Source: Catenulispora sp. GP43 (lineage in GTDB: Bacteria; Actinomycetota; Actinomycetes; Streptomycetales; Catenulisporaceae). From it: a stretch of DNA of 64,000 nt. The DNA lies in the NCBI RefSeq assembly GCF_041260665.1, contig NZ_JBGCCT010000002.1, positions 372,001 through 436,000 of the forward strand. Reading direction: 5' to 3'. Numbering within the stretch: the stretch's first letter is position 1; every line of letters begins with the position of its first letter. This document shows positions 39,271 to 47,193 of this stretch, piece by piece. Made by a program: the position numbers and the translations under genes. The notes beneath the pieces were generated by a model. It was not told where the DNA came from and did not search any database. It worked only from the letters and a program-made list of their open reading frames with translations.

Positions 39271-39344
39271 GGTGAGCGACGGGGCTCGAACCCGCGACAA
39301 CTGGGATCACAACCCAGGACTCTACCAACTGAGCTACGCCCACC
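39271..39344 (-). tRNA. tRNA-His (anticodon GTG)
   Basis: The minus strand folds as a full cloverleaf. Acceptor GTGGGCG/CGCTCAC has one G-T pair, D-arm GCTC AGTTGGTA GAGT, anticodon stem CTGGG/CCCAG with loop TTGTGAT, T-arm GCGGGTTCGAGCCCCGT. The extra G at -1 (base 39344) and discriminator C (39271) are the identity elements of histidine tRNA. CCA is not encoded. Confidence 0.97.
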
Positions 39345-39442
39345 ATGGTCCCTCACGGCGCCGAATCCCGGTCTCCCGGGCCCTGCGCCGTGCTGGCACG
39401 CCAAGAATACATGAATCCGGTGGTGCTCTGCACAACCCTTTA

Positions 39443-39466
39443 GCTCGGGCCCCGCAGGGCCCGAGC
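39443..39466 (-). terminator. Hairpin after orn
   Basis: GCTCGGGCCC (39443-39452) and GGGCCCGAGC (39457-39466) form a 10-bp stem with loop CGCA, 5 bp after the orn stop codon. Confidence 0.7.
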
Positions 39467-39471
39467 GGAGG

Positions 39472-40113
39472 TCAGGAGTCCGCGCGCGCCGTGGCCGCGG
39501 CGGCCTCCTCGGCCTCGATCCGGCCGGCCAGGGTGCGCGCGGTCTCCGAGTCCGGGCCGGGCTGCGGGACGAAGATCGCGTCGCGGTAGTAGCGCAGCTC
39601 CGCGATCGAGTCGCGGATGTCGCCGAGCGCGCGGTGGTTGCCGGTCTTCTTCGGGGAGTTGAAGTAGACGCGCGGGTACCAGCGGCGGGCCAGCTCCTTG
39701 ATCGAGGAGACGTCCACGATGCGGTAGTGCAGGTGCTGCTCGAGCTCGGGCATGTCGCGGGCCAGGAAGCCGCGGTCGGTGCCGACGGAGTTGCCGGCCA
39801 GCTGCGCCTTGCCGGCCTCGGGTACGTGCTCGCGCACGTAGGCCAGGACCCGCTCCTGCGCCTCGGCCATCGTGACGCCGTCGGCCAGCTCCTCCAGCAG
39901 GCCCGAGGCGGTGTGCATCTCGCGCACCACCTCGACCATGCCCTCCAGCAGGCCGGGGAGTTCCTCGGCCGGTGGTGCGATCACCACGTCGACCCCGTCC
40001 CCCAGGACGTTCAGCTCCGAGTCCGTGACCAGGACGGCCACCTCGATCAGAGCGTCCTTGTCCAGGTCGAGCCCGGTCATCTCGCAGTCGATCCACACCA
40101 GCCTGTCACTCAT
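39472..40113 (-). CDS. orn: Oligoribonuclease
   Basis: Protein of 213 aa; DEDDh 3'-5' exonuclease that degrades 2-5 nt RNA fragments and pGpG (from c-di-GMP). [10 protein letters not shown] carries Asp9 and Glu11, [17 protein letters not shown] the third acidic residue, and [13 protein letters not shown] the His and last Asp. The C-terminus beyond residue 185 is a Pro/Ala-rich tail common in actinobacteria. Located next to tRNA-His, an arrangement also seen in Streptomyces. Confidence 0.96.
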   Translation of the reverse strand: MSDRLVWIDCEMTGLDLDKDALIEVAVLVTDSELNVLGDGVDVVIAPPAEELPGLLEGMVEVVREMHTASGLLEELADGVTMAEAQERVLAYVREHVPEAGKAQLAGNSVGTDRGFLARDMPELEQHLHYRIVDVSSIKELARRWYPRVYFNSPKKTGNHRALGDIRDSIAELRYYRDAIFVPQPGPDSETARTLAGRIEAEEAAAATARADS

Positions 40114-40241
40114 GGATCCACCCTAGTGGGGACCTGGCGGAAAGCGTGATCGACAACTGGGTTGACCTTCTGCGCGCCAGCAGCCTAGGCTGAGATCGTC
40201 AACCACGTTGTCCATATGACTCGAATCAAGGGGAACCCACC

Positions 40242-40616
40242 ATGCCTTTGGCCACTCTCGCCGACGCCCCGCGCTTCGCCCGCGACGGCTTCACCTTCCG
40301 CCCGCTCGCCGTGCCCTCGCGCGGCAGCGCCGAACTGGCCGTCTGGGCCCTGGAGCTGGAACCCGGCGCCGTCAGCGAGGCGCACAGCGTGGACCGCGAG
40401 GAGGTCTTCGTGGTGGTCAGCGGCACGGTCGCGGCCACCGTCGCCGGGCGCGAGGCGACCGCCGGCCCGGGCGACGCGATCATCGTGCCGGCGCACGCCG
40501 ACTTGAGGATCCGCAACGCCAGCGACCAGGACCCGGCGCGGCTCACGGTCGCGACGTCCGTCGGGATGCGGGCGATCGTGGACGGCGCGCCCTTCACGCC
40601 GCCGTGGGCCCAGTAG
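40242..40616 (+). CDS. Cupin domain protein
   Basis: Protein of 124 aa; one conserved beta-barrel cupin. HSVDREEVFVVVSGTVAATV is cupin motif 1 (with the metal-binding His and Glu), and AGPGDAIIVPAHADLRIRN is motif 2, in which His of PAHA is kept. Probably binds a metal and a small substrate; which one is unknown. AAGGGG precedes the start by about 10 bp. Confidence 0.85.
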   Translation: MPLATLADAPRFARDGFTFRPLAVPSRGSAELAVWALELEPGAVSEAHSVDREEVFVVVSGTVAATVAGREATAGPGDAIIVPAHADLRIRNASDQDPARLTVATSVGMRAIVDGAPFTPPWAQ

Positions 40617-40742
40617 GAAGGCCGGATGAAACAAGTAGGACGGCCCGGCAGGACGCCCGACGGGACGCCCTGAACCCGACCTGGGCCACACCGTGCAGGC
40701 GCGACCCGGTCGTCGGCGATCCCGGTCCGGCTCGTGGCCGAC

Positions 40743-41774
40743 CTACCCCTCGCGGCCCTCGCGGCCGCCTCTGGCCCGGGAGGCCAGGTAGGCCTCGCGA
40801 TAGCGCGCGGGCTGGGTGCCCAGCACCCGCAGGAAGTTGGCGCGCATCGCCGGGCCCGAGGCGAAGCCGGAGCGCCGGGCCACCTCGTCCACCGGCAGGT
40901 CGGTGGACTCCAGGATGCGCTGGGCGGCGATCACCCGCTGGGAGTTCACCCATCTCAGCGGCGTGGTGCCGGTGACCTCCAGGAAGCGCCGGTCGAAGGT
41001 GCGGCGGGACATCGCGGAGTGTTTGGCGAACTCGTCGACGTCGAAGGGCTCGGCCAGGTGGTCCAGGGCCCAGCTCATGGCGTCGCCGATCGGCGTGCCG
41101 GCGCCGAGTTCGCTGGGCAGGTGGCGGTCGAAGTACGCGGCCTGGCCGCTGCGCCGGCCCGGCCCCACCACCAGGCGGCGGGCCAGCGCGCTGGCCGCCT
41201 CCGCGCCGTGGTCCATGCGGACCAGGTACAGACACAGATCCAGGCCGGCCGCGGCGCCGGCCCCGGTGACCACGTCGCCGTGGTCGATCTGCATCGAGCG
41301 GGCGTCCACCTTCACCCGGCGGTGATGGCGGGCCAGGGCCGGCGCGTACATCCAGTGCGTGGTGGCCCCGCGGCCGTCGAGGACGCCGGCCGCGGCCAGC
41401 ACGAAGACCCCAGAGTCGAACGCGGCCAGCCGCGCGCCCTCCTTGTGGGCCTTGCGTACCGCGGCCAGCGCCGGTTCCGGAGGCCGCTCGCCCGGCGCCC
41501 GCCAGGCCGGCACGATCACGGTGCCGGCCTGGTCGGCGCCGGACAGGCCGAACGGCGTGGACACCCGCAGCGATCCGGTGGTGGCCAGCGGTCCGGCCTC
41601 GCCGGCGCACACCAGTAACCGGTAGTACGGCAGGCCCATCACCCGCCGGTCCACGCCGAACACCGAGATCGGTATCGAGGACTCGAACAAGGGGGCGTCC
41701 CTGAACAGCAGGACGGCGACGGTACCCCGGTCGCGCGTGGGGGCCAGGCGCGGGCGGGGGGCAGTCAGTGTCAT
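40743..41774 (-). CDS. GlxA family transcriptional regulator (DJ-1/PfpI + AraC)
   Basis: Protein of 343 aa from ATG 41774. N-terminal DJ-1/PfpI-like domain (VAVLLFRDAPLFESSIPISV, RLAAFDSGVFVLAAAGVLDG where Cys is replaced by Ser, so no protease activity is expected), then a C-terminal AraC helix-turn-helix pair (FAKHSAMSRRTFDRRFLEVTG, VDEVARRSGFASGPAMRANF). A divergent 311-bp gap separates it from glcD. It may control the glcDE genes or the nearby cupin, but the sequence does not show which. Confidence 0.92.
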   Translation of the reverse strand: MTLTAPRPRLAPTRDRGTVAVLLFRDAPLFESSIPISVFGVDRRVMGLPYYRLLVCAGEAGPLATTGSLRVSTPFGLSGADQAGTVIVPAWRAPGERPPEPALAAVRKAHKEGARLAAFDSGVFVLAAAGVLDGRGATTHWMYAPALARHHRRVKVDARSMQIDHGDVVTGAGAAAGLDLCLYLVRMDHGAEAASALARRLVVGPGRRSGQAAYFDRHLPSELGAGTPIGDAMSWALDHLAEPFDVDEFAKHSAMSRRTFDRRFLEVTGTTPLRWVNSQRVIAAQRILESTDLPVDEVARRSGFASGPAMRANFLRVLGTQPARYREAYLASRARGGREGREG

Positions 41775-41821
41775 TCGGCGGGCTGACCTCTCTGGTCCAG
41801 ATGGATCGTCGGAACGAGCCA

Positions 41822-41845
41822 TTTTCCTTTGTAGGCAAAGGGAAA
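41822..41845. promoter_or_regulatory. Imperfect AT-rich inverted repeat upstream of the GlxA gene
   Basis: TTTTCCTTTG and CAAAGGGAAAA face each other around a 4-bp centre, 48 bp upstream of the regulator's start. One extra G breaks the symmetry. It may be an operator for autoregulation. Confidence 0.4.
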
Positions 41846-41961
41846 AGCGACTTGGAGCGGAAGCCGTGCCGGGCCGGTGATTATCAGAACACATACATGA
41901 TCGGGGCACACGTGTCCACCCGCGCGGCCGGCCCCGCGAGGGCCCGCCCGGGTGGCGCACA

Positions 41962-42036
41962 GTGGTGATCTGTGTTCATCTACCAATAATCTGTGGTGAT
42001 CTACTTGCAGGATCTGCGGTGATCTACTGCAGGATC
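41962..42036. repeat. 22-23 bp tandem repeats upstream of glcD
   Basis: TGTGGTGATCTACTTGCAGG plus ATC (41992-42014) is directly followed by a near-copy at 42015-42036 lacking one T. A third core, GTGGTGATCT, lies at 41962-41971. The group ends 49 bp before the glcD start, where a regulator would be expected to bind. The gap 41775-42085 holds nothing else I can name. Confidence 0.75.
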
Positions 42037-42085
42037 CGTACGGGGACACCAGGCGCGGGGGGACGGCCGGAAGGGGGCACGGCGC

Positions 42086-43588
42086 ATGGAGCGGACAGCA
42101 CGCACGGACCGGCGGCAGGCACTCGGCGCGGTACTCCGGGATGTGGTGGCCGAGTGCGGGCCCAGCCTGCGCGTACTCTCCGGGCAGGCCGAACGGCGGG
42201 CGTACGAGACCGACGCGCTCACCGTGCACCGCGTTCTGCCCGGATTGGTACTGCTTCCGGCCGACCGCTCCCAGGTGGCGCCGATCGTGCGCGCCTGCGT
42301 CCGGCACGGCGTCCCGTACGTCGCCCGCGGCGCCGGCACCGGGCTGTCCGGCGGCGCGCTGCCGGCCGAATCTGGCGTCGTCATCGCGCTGGCGAAGCTC
42401 AACCGGATACTTGATGTTGACCCCGACCGGCGGGTCGCGATCGTGGAGCCGGGCGCGACCAACCTGTCCATCAGCGCGGCGGCCGGCGAATACGGGCTCT
42501 ACTACGCCCCGGACCCCTCCTCCCAGGTGGTGTGCACGATCGGCGGCAACGTCGCGGAGAACTCCGGCGGCGCGCACTGCCTGAAGTACGGCTTCACCTC
42601 GCACCACGTGCTGGCCGTGGAGACCGTGCTGCCCGACGGCGGCACGGCGGTGCTGGGCTCGGACGACATCGAGGCGCCCTGCTACGACGCCCCCGGCTAC
42701 GACCTGCGCGGCGTCTTCGTCGGCGCCGAGGGGACCTGCGGCGTGGCCACCCGGATCGCGGTCCGGCTGCTGCGCCGGCCCGAAGCGGTGCGCACGCTGG
42801 TCGCGGACTTCCCCGACGTGCCCTCGGCCTGCGAGACGGTCAGCGCGGTGATCGCCGCCGGCATCGTGCCGGCCGCCATCGAGATGATGGACAACCTGGC
42901 CATCCGGGCCTGCGAGGACGCGGTGCACGCCGGCTACGACCGACAGGCCGCGGCCTCGCTCATCATCGAACTGGACGGTCCGGCCGAGGAGTGCGCCGAG
43001 CAGTTCGAGCAGGTCAGCACCCTGTGCTCGGAGCACGCCTGCACCCGGCTGCGCATCGCTCGCGATGCCGCCGAACGCGCCGCCATCTGGGCCGGCCGCA
43101 AGGCCGCGTTCGCCGCGATGGGACGGCTCTCGCCGGAGTTCCTGCTCCAGGACGGCGTCGTGCCGCGCACCCGGCTGGCCGAGGCGCTGGCCGGCATCGC
43201 GGACCTGTCGGCGGCGGCCGGGTTGCGTGTTGCCAATGTCTTCCACGCCGGCGACGGAAACCTGCATCCGCTCGTTCTGTATCGCGAAGCCGACGGCCAG
43301 GGACCGACCGCCGAAGCCCTCGCCGCGGATATCGCAGAGCTCTGTGTCGCCCTCGGCGGCTCGCTGTCCGGCGAGCACGGGATCGGCGTGGACAAGGCGT
43401 GCTCGATGCCCAAGATGTTCTCCCCCGCGGACCTGACGGCGATGGACCGTCTGCGCGCCGCGTTCGACCCGTCAGGGCTGTGCAACCCCGGCAAGGTTTT
43501 CCCGACTCCCGCGCTGTGCGGCGAGGCCCGGGCCGGGGCCTATCAGCCGCACCCGCTCGAAGAGACCGGAAAGATCCAAAGATGGTAG
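42086..43588 (+). CDS. glcD: Glycolate oxidase FAD-linked subunit GlcD
   Basis: Protein of 500 aa, preceded by GGAAGGGGGC. FAD_binding_4 type: PYVARGAGTGLSGGALPAES, IGGNVAENSGGAHCLKYGFT and VGAEGTCGVATRIAVRLL hold the FAD; the C-terminal FAD-linked oxidase domain has VFHAGDGNLHPLVLY and SLSGEHGIGVDKA with the active-site His and Glu. Oxidises glycolate to glyoxylate (or D-lactate to pyruvate) and passes electrons to GlcE/GlcF and then quinone. Its stop overlaps the glcE start by 7 bp, so the two are translationally coupled. Confidence 0.94.
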   Translation: MERTARTDRRQALGAVLRDVVAECGPSLRVLSGQAERRAYETDALTVHRVLPGLVLLPADRSQVAPIVRACVRHGVPYVARGAGTGLSGGALPAESGVVIALAKLNRILDVDPDRRVAIVEPGATNLSISAAAGEYGLYYAPDPSSQVVCTIGGNVAENSGGAHCLKYGFTSHHVLAVETVLPDGGTAVLGSDDIEAPCYDAPGYDLRGVFVGAEGTCGVATRIAVRLLRRPEAVRTLVADFPDVPSACETVSAVIAAGIVPAAIEMMDNLAIRACEDAVHAGYDRQAAASLIIELDGPAEECAEQFEQVSTLCSEHACTRLRIARDAAERAAIWAGRKAAFAAMGRLSPEFLLQDGVVPRTRLAEALAGIADLSAAAGLRVANVFHAGDGNLHPLVLYREADGQGPTAEALAADIAELCVALGGSLSGEHGIGVDKACSMPKMFSPADLTAMDRLRAAFDPSGLCNPGKVFPTPALCGEARAGAYQPHPLEETGKIQRW

Positions 43589-44835
43589 GCGCCTCCTCCT
43601 CCGCATCCCACGCCGACGGCGGCCCGTCCGCGGCCCAGGGCACGTCGGCCGACGGCGCCGGTGCGCCCGAACCGCCGGCCGGCCCGCGCTCGATCACCCC
43701 GACGACGCTGAAGGACCTGCGCGACGCCGTCTCCACGGTCGGCGCGGTCCTGATACGCGGGACCGGGACGGCGACCACCTGGGGCGCGCCGGTGCGCGAC
43801 GCGCGCACCACGGTGTCGCTGGCCGGCATGGACCGCGTGCTGGACCACCGCCCGGCCGACATGACGGTGCACGTCCAGGGCGGGATCCGGCTGGACGTGC
43901 TGCAGTCCGAACTGGCCGCGCGCGGCCAGTGGCTGCCCTACGACCCGGCCCGTTCGGAGGCCACCATCGGCGGCCTGCTGGCCACCGGCGACGCCGGCCC
44001 GCGCCGGCTGGCCTACGGGTCACTGCGCGAACTGGTGATCGGCGCGACGATGGTGTTCCCGGACGGCGCGATCGCCAAGAGCGGCGGGCACGTCATCAAG
44101 AACGTCGCCGGCTACGACCTGGCCAAGCTGTGCCACGGCTCGCTGGGCACCCTCGGCGTCGTGGCCGAACTCGTCCTGCGCGTGCACCCGCTGCCGCAGA
44201 CCTCCCGCACCGTCATGGTGCGCGACGTGAACACCGCGCTGGCCCAGAAGCTCACCTGGGCCCTGACCCGCTCGGCGATCGAGCCCACGGCCGTGGAGTG
44301 GTGCGAACCGGAGCAGGTCCTGGCGGTGCGCTTCGACGGAACCGCCGACGGCGCCGCCGCGCGCGCCGCGGCGGCCCGCTCGATGCTCACCGGCAGCCTG
44401 GCCGAGCTCGACGCCGGCGAGGCGCACAGCTTCTGGGAGTCGCACGCGGCCCGGGTCGTCGCCGAACCCGGGGACACCGTCCTGCGCGCCGCCACCCGGC
44501 CCGGCATCGACCCCGGCTTGGTCGGTGCGCTGTCGGCGTTCGCGGACCGCGCGGGCGTCAAGGCGCTGCTCACGTGCAGCCCGGCCACCGGCGCCTACAC
44601 GGTCCGGGTCACCGGCGCCGACGCCAAGGCCCATGCCGAACTGGTGAAGAACTGGCGCACCTCGGTCGAGGCCGTCGGCGGCTTCGTGATGCTGCGCCGT
44701 CGCCGCCCCGGGGTGGACGCGATGGTGGAGTCCTGGGGCCGTGCGCCGGGCAGCGTCGAGGTGATGCGGCGGGTGAAGGGGAACTTCGACCCGGAGAACC
44801 GGTTCGCCCCGGGCCGTTTCGCGCCCTGGTTCTGA
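43582..44835 (+). CDS. glcE: Glycolate oxidase FAD-binding subunit GlcE
   Basis: Protein of 417 aa from ATG 43582. It carries a shortened FAD_binding_4 domain: RSITPTTLKDLRDAVSTVGA, LIRGTGTATTWGAPV, TIGGLLATGDAGPRRLAYGS, GHVIKNVAGYDLAKL. It lacks the catalytic C-terminal cap of GlcD, as expected for GlcE. About 45 residues of low-complexity Ser/Ala/Pro precede the fold. It ends in NRFAPGRFAPWF, after which the stop codon is repeated in a tandem tail. Confidence 0.92.
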   Translation: MVGASSSASHADGGPSAAQGTSADGAGAPEPPAGPRSITPTTLKDLRDAVSTVGAVLIRGTGTATTWGAPVRDARTTVSLAGMDRVLDHRPADMTVHVQGGIRLDVLQSELAARGQWLPYDPARSEATIGGLLATGDAGPRRLAYGSLRELVIGATMVFPDGAIAKSGGHVIKNVAGYDLAKLCHGSLGTLGVVAELVLRVHPLPQTSRTVMVRDVNTALAQKLTWALTRSAIEPTAVEWCEPEQVLAVRFDGTADGAAARAAAARSMLTGSLAELDAGEAHSFWESHAARVVAEPGDTVLRAATRPGIDPGLVGALSAFADRAGVKALLTCSPATGAYTVRVTGADAKAHAELVKNWRTSVEAVGGFVMLRRRRPGVDAMVESWGRAPGSVEVMRRVKGNFDPENRFAPGRFAPWF

Positions 44836-44877
44836 GAGTTCTGAGAGTTCCGATTCCGAGAGTTCCGAGAGTTCCGA
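44830..44877 (+). repeat. 9-bp tandem repeat starting at the glcE stop codon
   Basis: TTCTGAGAG (with TGA as the glcE stop at 44833-44835) is repeated in frame. The second copy keeps TGA, and later copies read TTCCGAGAG. Two 6-bp TTCCGA partial units break up the run. Total 48 bp. Confidence 0.85.
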
Positions 44878-44901
44878 CCGGTCACCGCGCCGCGTCCGGC
44901 G

Positions 44902-45372
44902 TCAGGAGATCGGCAGCCCCTCGGTCTCGTTCTCGCTCCGGCGCGCCGGCTCCGGGTCGGCCTGCGGCGTCTCGGTCCAGCCGAACGCCAGCGAGGCGCC
45001 GGTCATGGACAGCAGCATGCCGATCAGGAAGCCGCCGAGGTTGCTGGTCATCCAGCTGGCGACGGCGAACAGCAGCGAGAGCACCGAGTAGAAGGTGCGG
45101 TGCATCGGGTCGAAGATCAGGCTCAGGCCGAGCACGACCAGCAGTACGGGGACCGCGTAGCCGGCCATTCCGTACAGGCCCATGTGGATGCTGACCTTCA
45201 TGGCCGTGTGGTAGAGCGAGAGCATCTCGCCGCCGCCGAGGGCCACCAGCAGCCCGCCCCAGAAGGGCCGGGTGCGGCGCCAGTGCCGGAAGGCACGGCG
45301 CGCCCCGCCGCCTTCCTCGGGGGCCGGGGCCTCCGGGAAGAGGAGGGGCGCGCCTTCTTCGTGCTCTGTCAC
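44902..45372 (-). CDS. DUF6114 membrane protein
   Basis: Protein of 156 aa with four hydrophobic segments: FWGGLLVALGGGEMLSLY, GMAGYAVPVLLVVLGLSLIF, FYSVLSLLFAVASWMTS and GGFLIGMLLSMTGASLAF. The charged N-terminus (HEEGAPLLFPEAPAPEEGG) is cytoplasmic by the positive-inside rule. Known DUF6114 proteins are small integral membrane proteins found beside DUF6230 genes in Streptomyces and relatives. It starts 3 bp after the DUF6230 stop codon, so the two form a coupled pair. Function unknown. Confidence 0.85.
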   Translation of the reverse strand: MTEHEEGAPLLFPEAPAPEEGGGARRAFRHWRRTRPFWGGLLVALGGGEMLSLYHTAMKVSIHMGLYGMAGYAVPVLLVVLGLSLIFDPMHRTFYSVLSLLFAVASWMTSNLGGFLIGMLLSMTGASLAFGWTETPQADPEPARRSENETEGLPIS

Positions 45373-45375
45373 CGC

Positions 45376-45981
45376 TCAGCAGCCCTTGCTCTGGAAGGTC
45401 ATGCTGAGGTTCGGCAGCGAGAACGTCGAAGCCGTGGACGCGTAGTTGTCCTGGCGGACGTCCGTGATGTCCACGCTGTCGGCCTGCTGCGCGAAGGTGT
45501 ACGCGTGGCCTTCGATGCTGGGCACCTCGGTCAGGTTGCTGGCGTCCCGGCCGATCTGGATGTTGGTGAAGGACGCGTTGCCCGACAGGTCGGTGCCGTC
45601 CAGCACCAGGTTGGTCGCGTGCACCGGCGTGGATCCGGTGCCGGCGCGGATCACCAGGTTGACCCCGACCAGGTTCACGCTCTGGCACAGGTTGTAGACC
45701 TTGGCATCGCCGATCACCGAGGTCATCACCACGGCCTGGCCGTTGCTGCTCTTCAGCCAGGGGTTGCCGGGCAGCGCGGAGTCCAGGTTGCCGTACTGCT
45801 GGAAGTTCGACCCGGTCAGGTGGTCCGCGGTCACCACGAAAGGCATCCCGGAGATCGCGAACTGCACACCCAGAGCGCCCTGCGCGGTGAGCACCACGAG
45901 CGCTCCGGTGGCGGCCAGCGCGGCCATCCCCGGTATCGCGGCCCGGCGGTAACGGACTCTGCCTTCGCGTTTCGTCGCCAT
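45376..45981 (-). CDS. DUF6230 secreted/anchored protein
   Basis: Protein of 201 aa; AAGGAG precedes ATG 45981. An N-terminal hydrophobic segment (AAIPGMAALAATGALVVLTA) acts as signal or anchor. The rest is beta-rich: VQFAISGMPFVVTADHLTGS, KVYNLCQSVNLVGVNLVIRA, ending in LSMTFQSKGC. A terminal cysteine is unusual. Related proteins are sometimes labelled cholesterol esterase, for which I see no catalytic triad. Pairs with DUF6114. Confidence 0.85.
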   Translation of the reverse strand: MATKREGRVRYRRAAIPGMAALAATGALVVLTAQGALGVQFAISGMPFVVTADHLTGSNFQQYGNLDSALPGNPWLKSSNGQAVVMTSVIGDAKVYNLCQSVNLVGVNLVIRAGTGSTPVHATNLVLDGTDLSGNASFTNIQIGRDASNLTEVPSIEGHAYTFAQQADSVDITDVRQDNYASTASTFSLPNLSMTFQSKGC

Positions 45982-46151
45982 TCGGCTCCTTTCCGTTCCT
46001 GTCACCAGGCGCAAATGGTGCCGGCGCGAACGCCTGGACGAGAAGTGAACCAGCACCGGCACGGCTGGAATGTGACATGAGTCACCCACGAGGTGACTGA
46101 CGGGTAACATACTCTCAGGGTTTTGAATCGGTCAACCGTTCGGGCCCTGAT

Positions 46152-46976
46152 TCAGTCGTCGCCGACACCGGGCCCGGCCTGCGCCGGGGCACAAGGCGCG
46201 ACCGATCGGGGATGGTCGGCCGAGGCGGCGTGCGAGGCCTTCGCGGCGATCTCGGGGCCGGCGAAGGGCGCGACCACGAAATACACCAGAGCGGGCAGAA
46301 GGGTCGCGAGCTCGGCCGAGCGGCCGTCGGCGATGTACCGGTAGAGCGTGCCGTAGGCGCCGGCCACCACCGAGTTCACCACCTCGTCCCGGTCCACGCC
46401 CGGCGGTGTGGCCGGGGCCAGGGCGAAGAAGGCCTCGAAGGCATGCAACTGCTCCGAGCGCGCCCGCCGCCCCTCCGGTCCGACCGCGTCGATCTCCACG
46501 ATCGCGGCCGTGGCGAAGGCCGGCACGCTGGCCAGCACGTCCAGCAGCACGGCCAGCACCGCGCAGGTGGCGCGGGTCCAGGTCTCGATGTCCGCCGGGG
46601 ACTGCGGCAGCGGACACAGCCCGTCGCCGTCCCCGGCCCCGGCCTGGTCGGCCTCCTCCAGGAACGCCTGCCGCAGCATCGCGAACAGCACCTCGGTGCC
46701 GTGCCGGTAGGCGGCCAGGAACGCGCCCTGCTTGCTCTCGAAGTGCTCGTAGAACGCCGGCCTGGTCACGCCCGAGACCCGGCAGATGTCGCTGACCGAG
46801 GCGTTGGCGTAGCCGCGTTCGGCGACCGTGCGCACCAGGCCGTCGTACAGCCGGTCGCGCTGGGTGGCCGCCACCTGCTCGCGCGGCACCCGGCTGGGGC
46901 CGCGCTTGATCGCCCGCTGCGGATCGCGCGGGGAGCGCGCGCCGGGCAGCGGGGCCAGAACGGGTGAAACAGGCAT
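46152..46976 (-). CDS. TetR family transcriptional regulator
   Basis: Protein of 274 aa from ATG 46976 (GGGGGAGAAG in front); an in-frame ATG at 47027 adds 17 residues. N-terminal TetR helix-turn-helix: LVRTVAERGYANASVSDICR, VSGVTRPAFYEHFESKQGAF. The larger ligand domain (about 210 aa) is typical of TetR proteins that bind acyl-CoA or large lipophilic ligands. It sits between the DUF6230/DUF6114 pair and the secreted-protein genes, with a palindrome on the far side, so it probably controls one or both units. Confidence 0.92.
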   Translation of the reverse strand: MPVSPVLAPLPGARSPRDPQRAIKRGPSRVPREQVAATQRDRLYDGLVRTVAERGYANASVSDICRVSGVTRPAFYEHFESKQGAFLAAYRHGTEVLFAMLRQAFLEEADQAGAGDGDGLCPLPQSPADIETWTRATCAVLAVLLDVLASVPAFATAAIVEIDAVGPEGRRARSEQLHAFEAFFALAPATPPGVDRDEVVNSVVAGAYGTLYRYIADGRSAELATLLPALVYFVVAPFAGPEIAAKASHAASADHPRSVAPCAPAQAGPGVGDD

Positions 46977-47034
46977 CTTCTCCCCCGGGGGCTTGACTGG
47001 CGAACCCTGCGGAGTTACAAACTCCACGGGTTTT

Positions 47035-47050
47035 GTTACCGGCCGGTATC
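47035..47050. promoter_or_regulatory. Palindromic operator between tetR and the secreted genes
   Basis: TACCGGCCGGTA (47037-47048) is a perfect 12-bp palindrome, with GTTACC and GGTATC arms extending it. It is placed between the divergent TetR gene and the first secreted gene, as expected for a TetR operator. Confidence 0.65.
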
Positions 47051-47193
47051 AGAGCGTGAGCCGTACTGGATCACCGAAAATCGGTACTCGCTCACCCAAA
47101 GCAGCGTTCTTCGATCTCGTGCAGTCTCCACCGGCGTCATCGTCGACGCAGTCCCCGCTCATCTGACATCCCCGCTGACGAGGGAGCGTGAAC

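Noticed and set aside
39271-39344. tRNA-His as an integration site for a mobile island
   Set aside because: No integrase and no direct repeat of the tRNA 3' end nearby; the neighbours are housekeeping genes.
41962-42036. The glcD-upstream repeats as an IS or att site
   Set aside because: No transposase, no inverted termini and no target duplication.
42532-43581. Upstream extension of the glcE frame inside glcD
   Set aside because: Arg-rich shadow of glcD. The glcE fold begins after ATG 43582, which overlaps the glcD stop.
44902-45981. DUF6230 as a cholesterol esterase working with ChoA
   Set aside because: No GxSxG or other hydrolase motif. The label is probably a historical misannotation, and the genes are 14 kb from choA.
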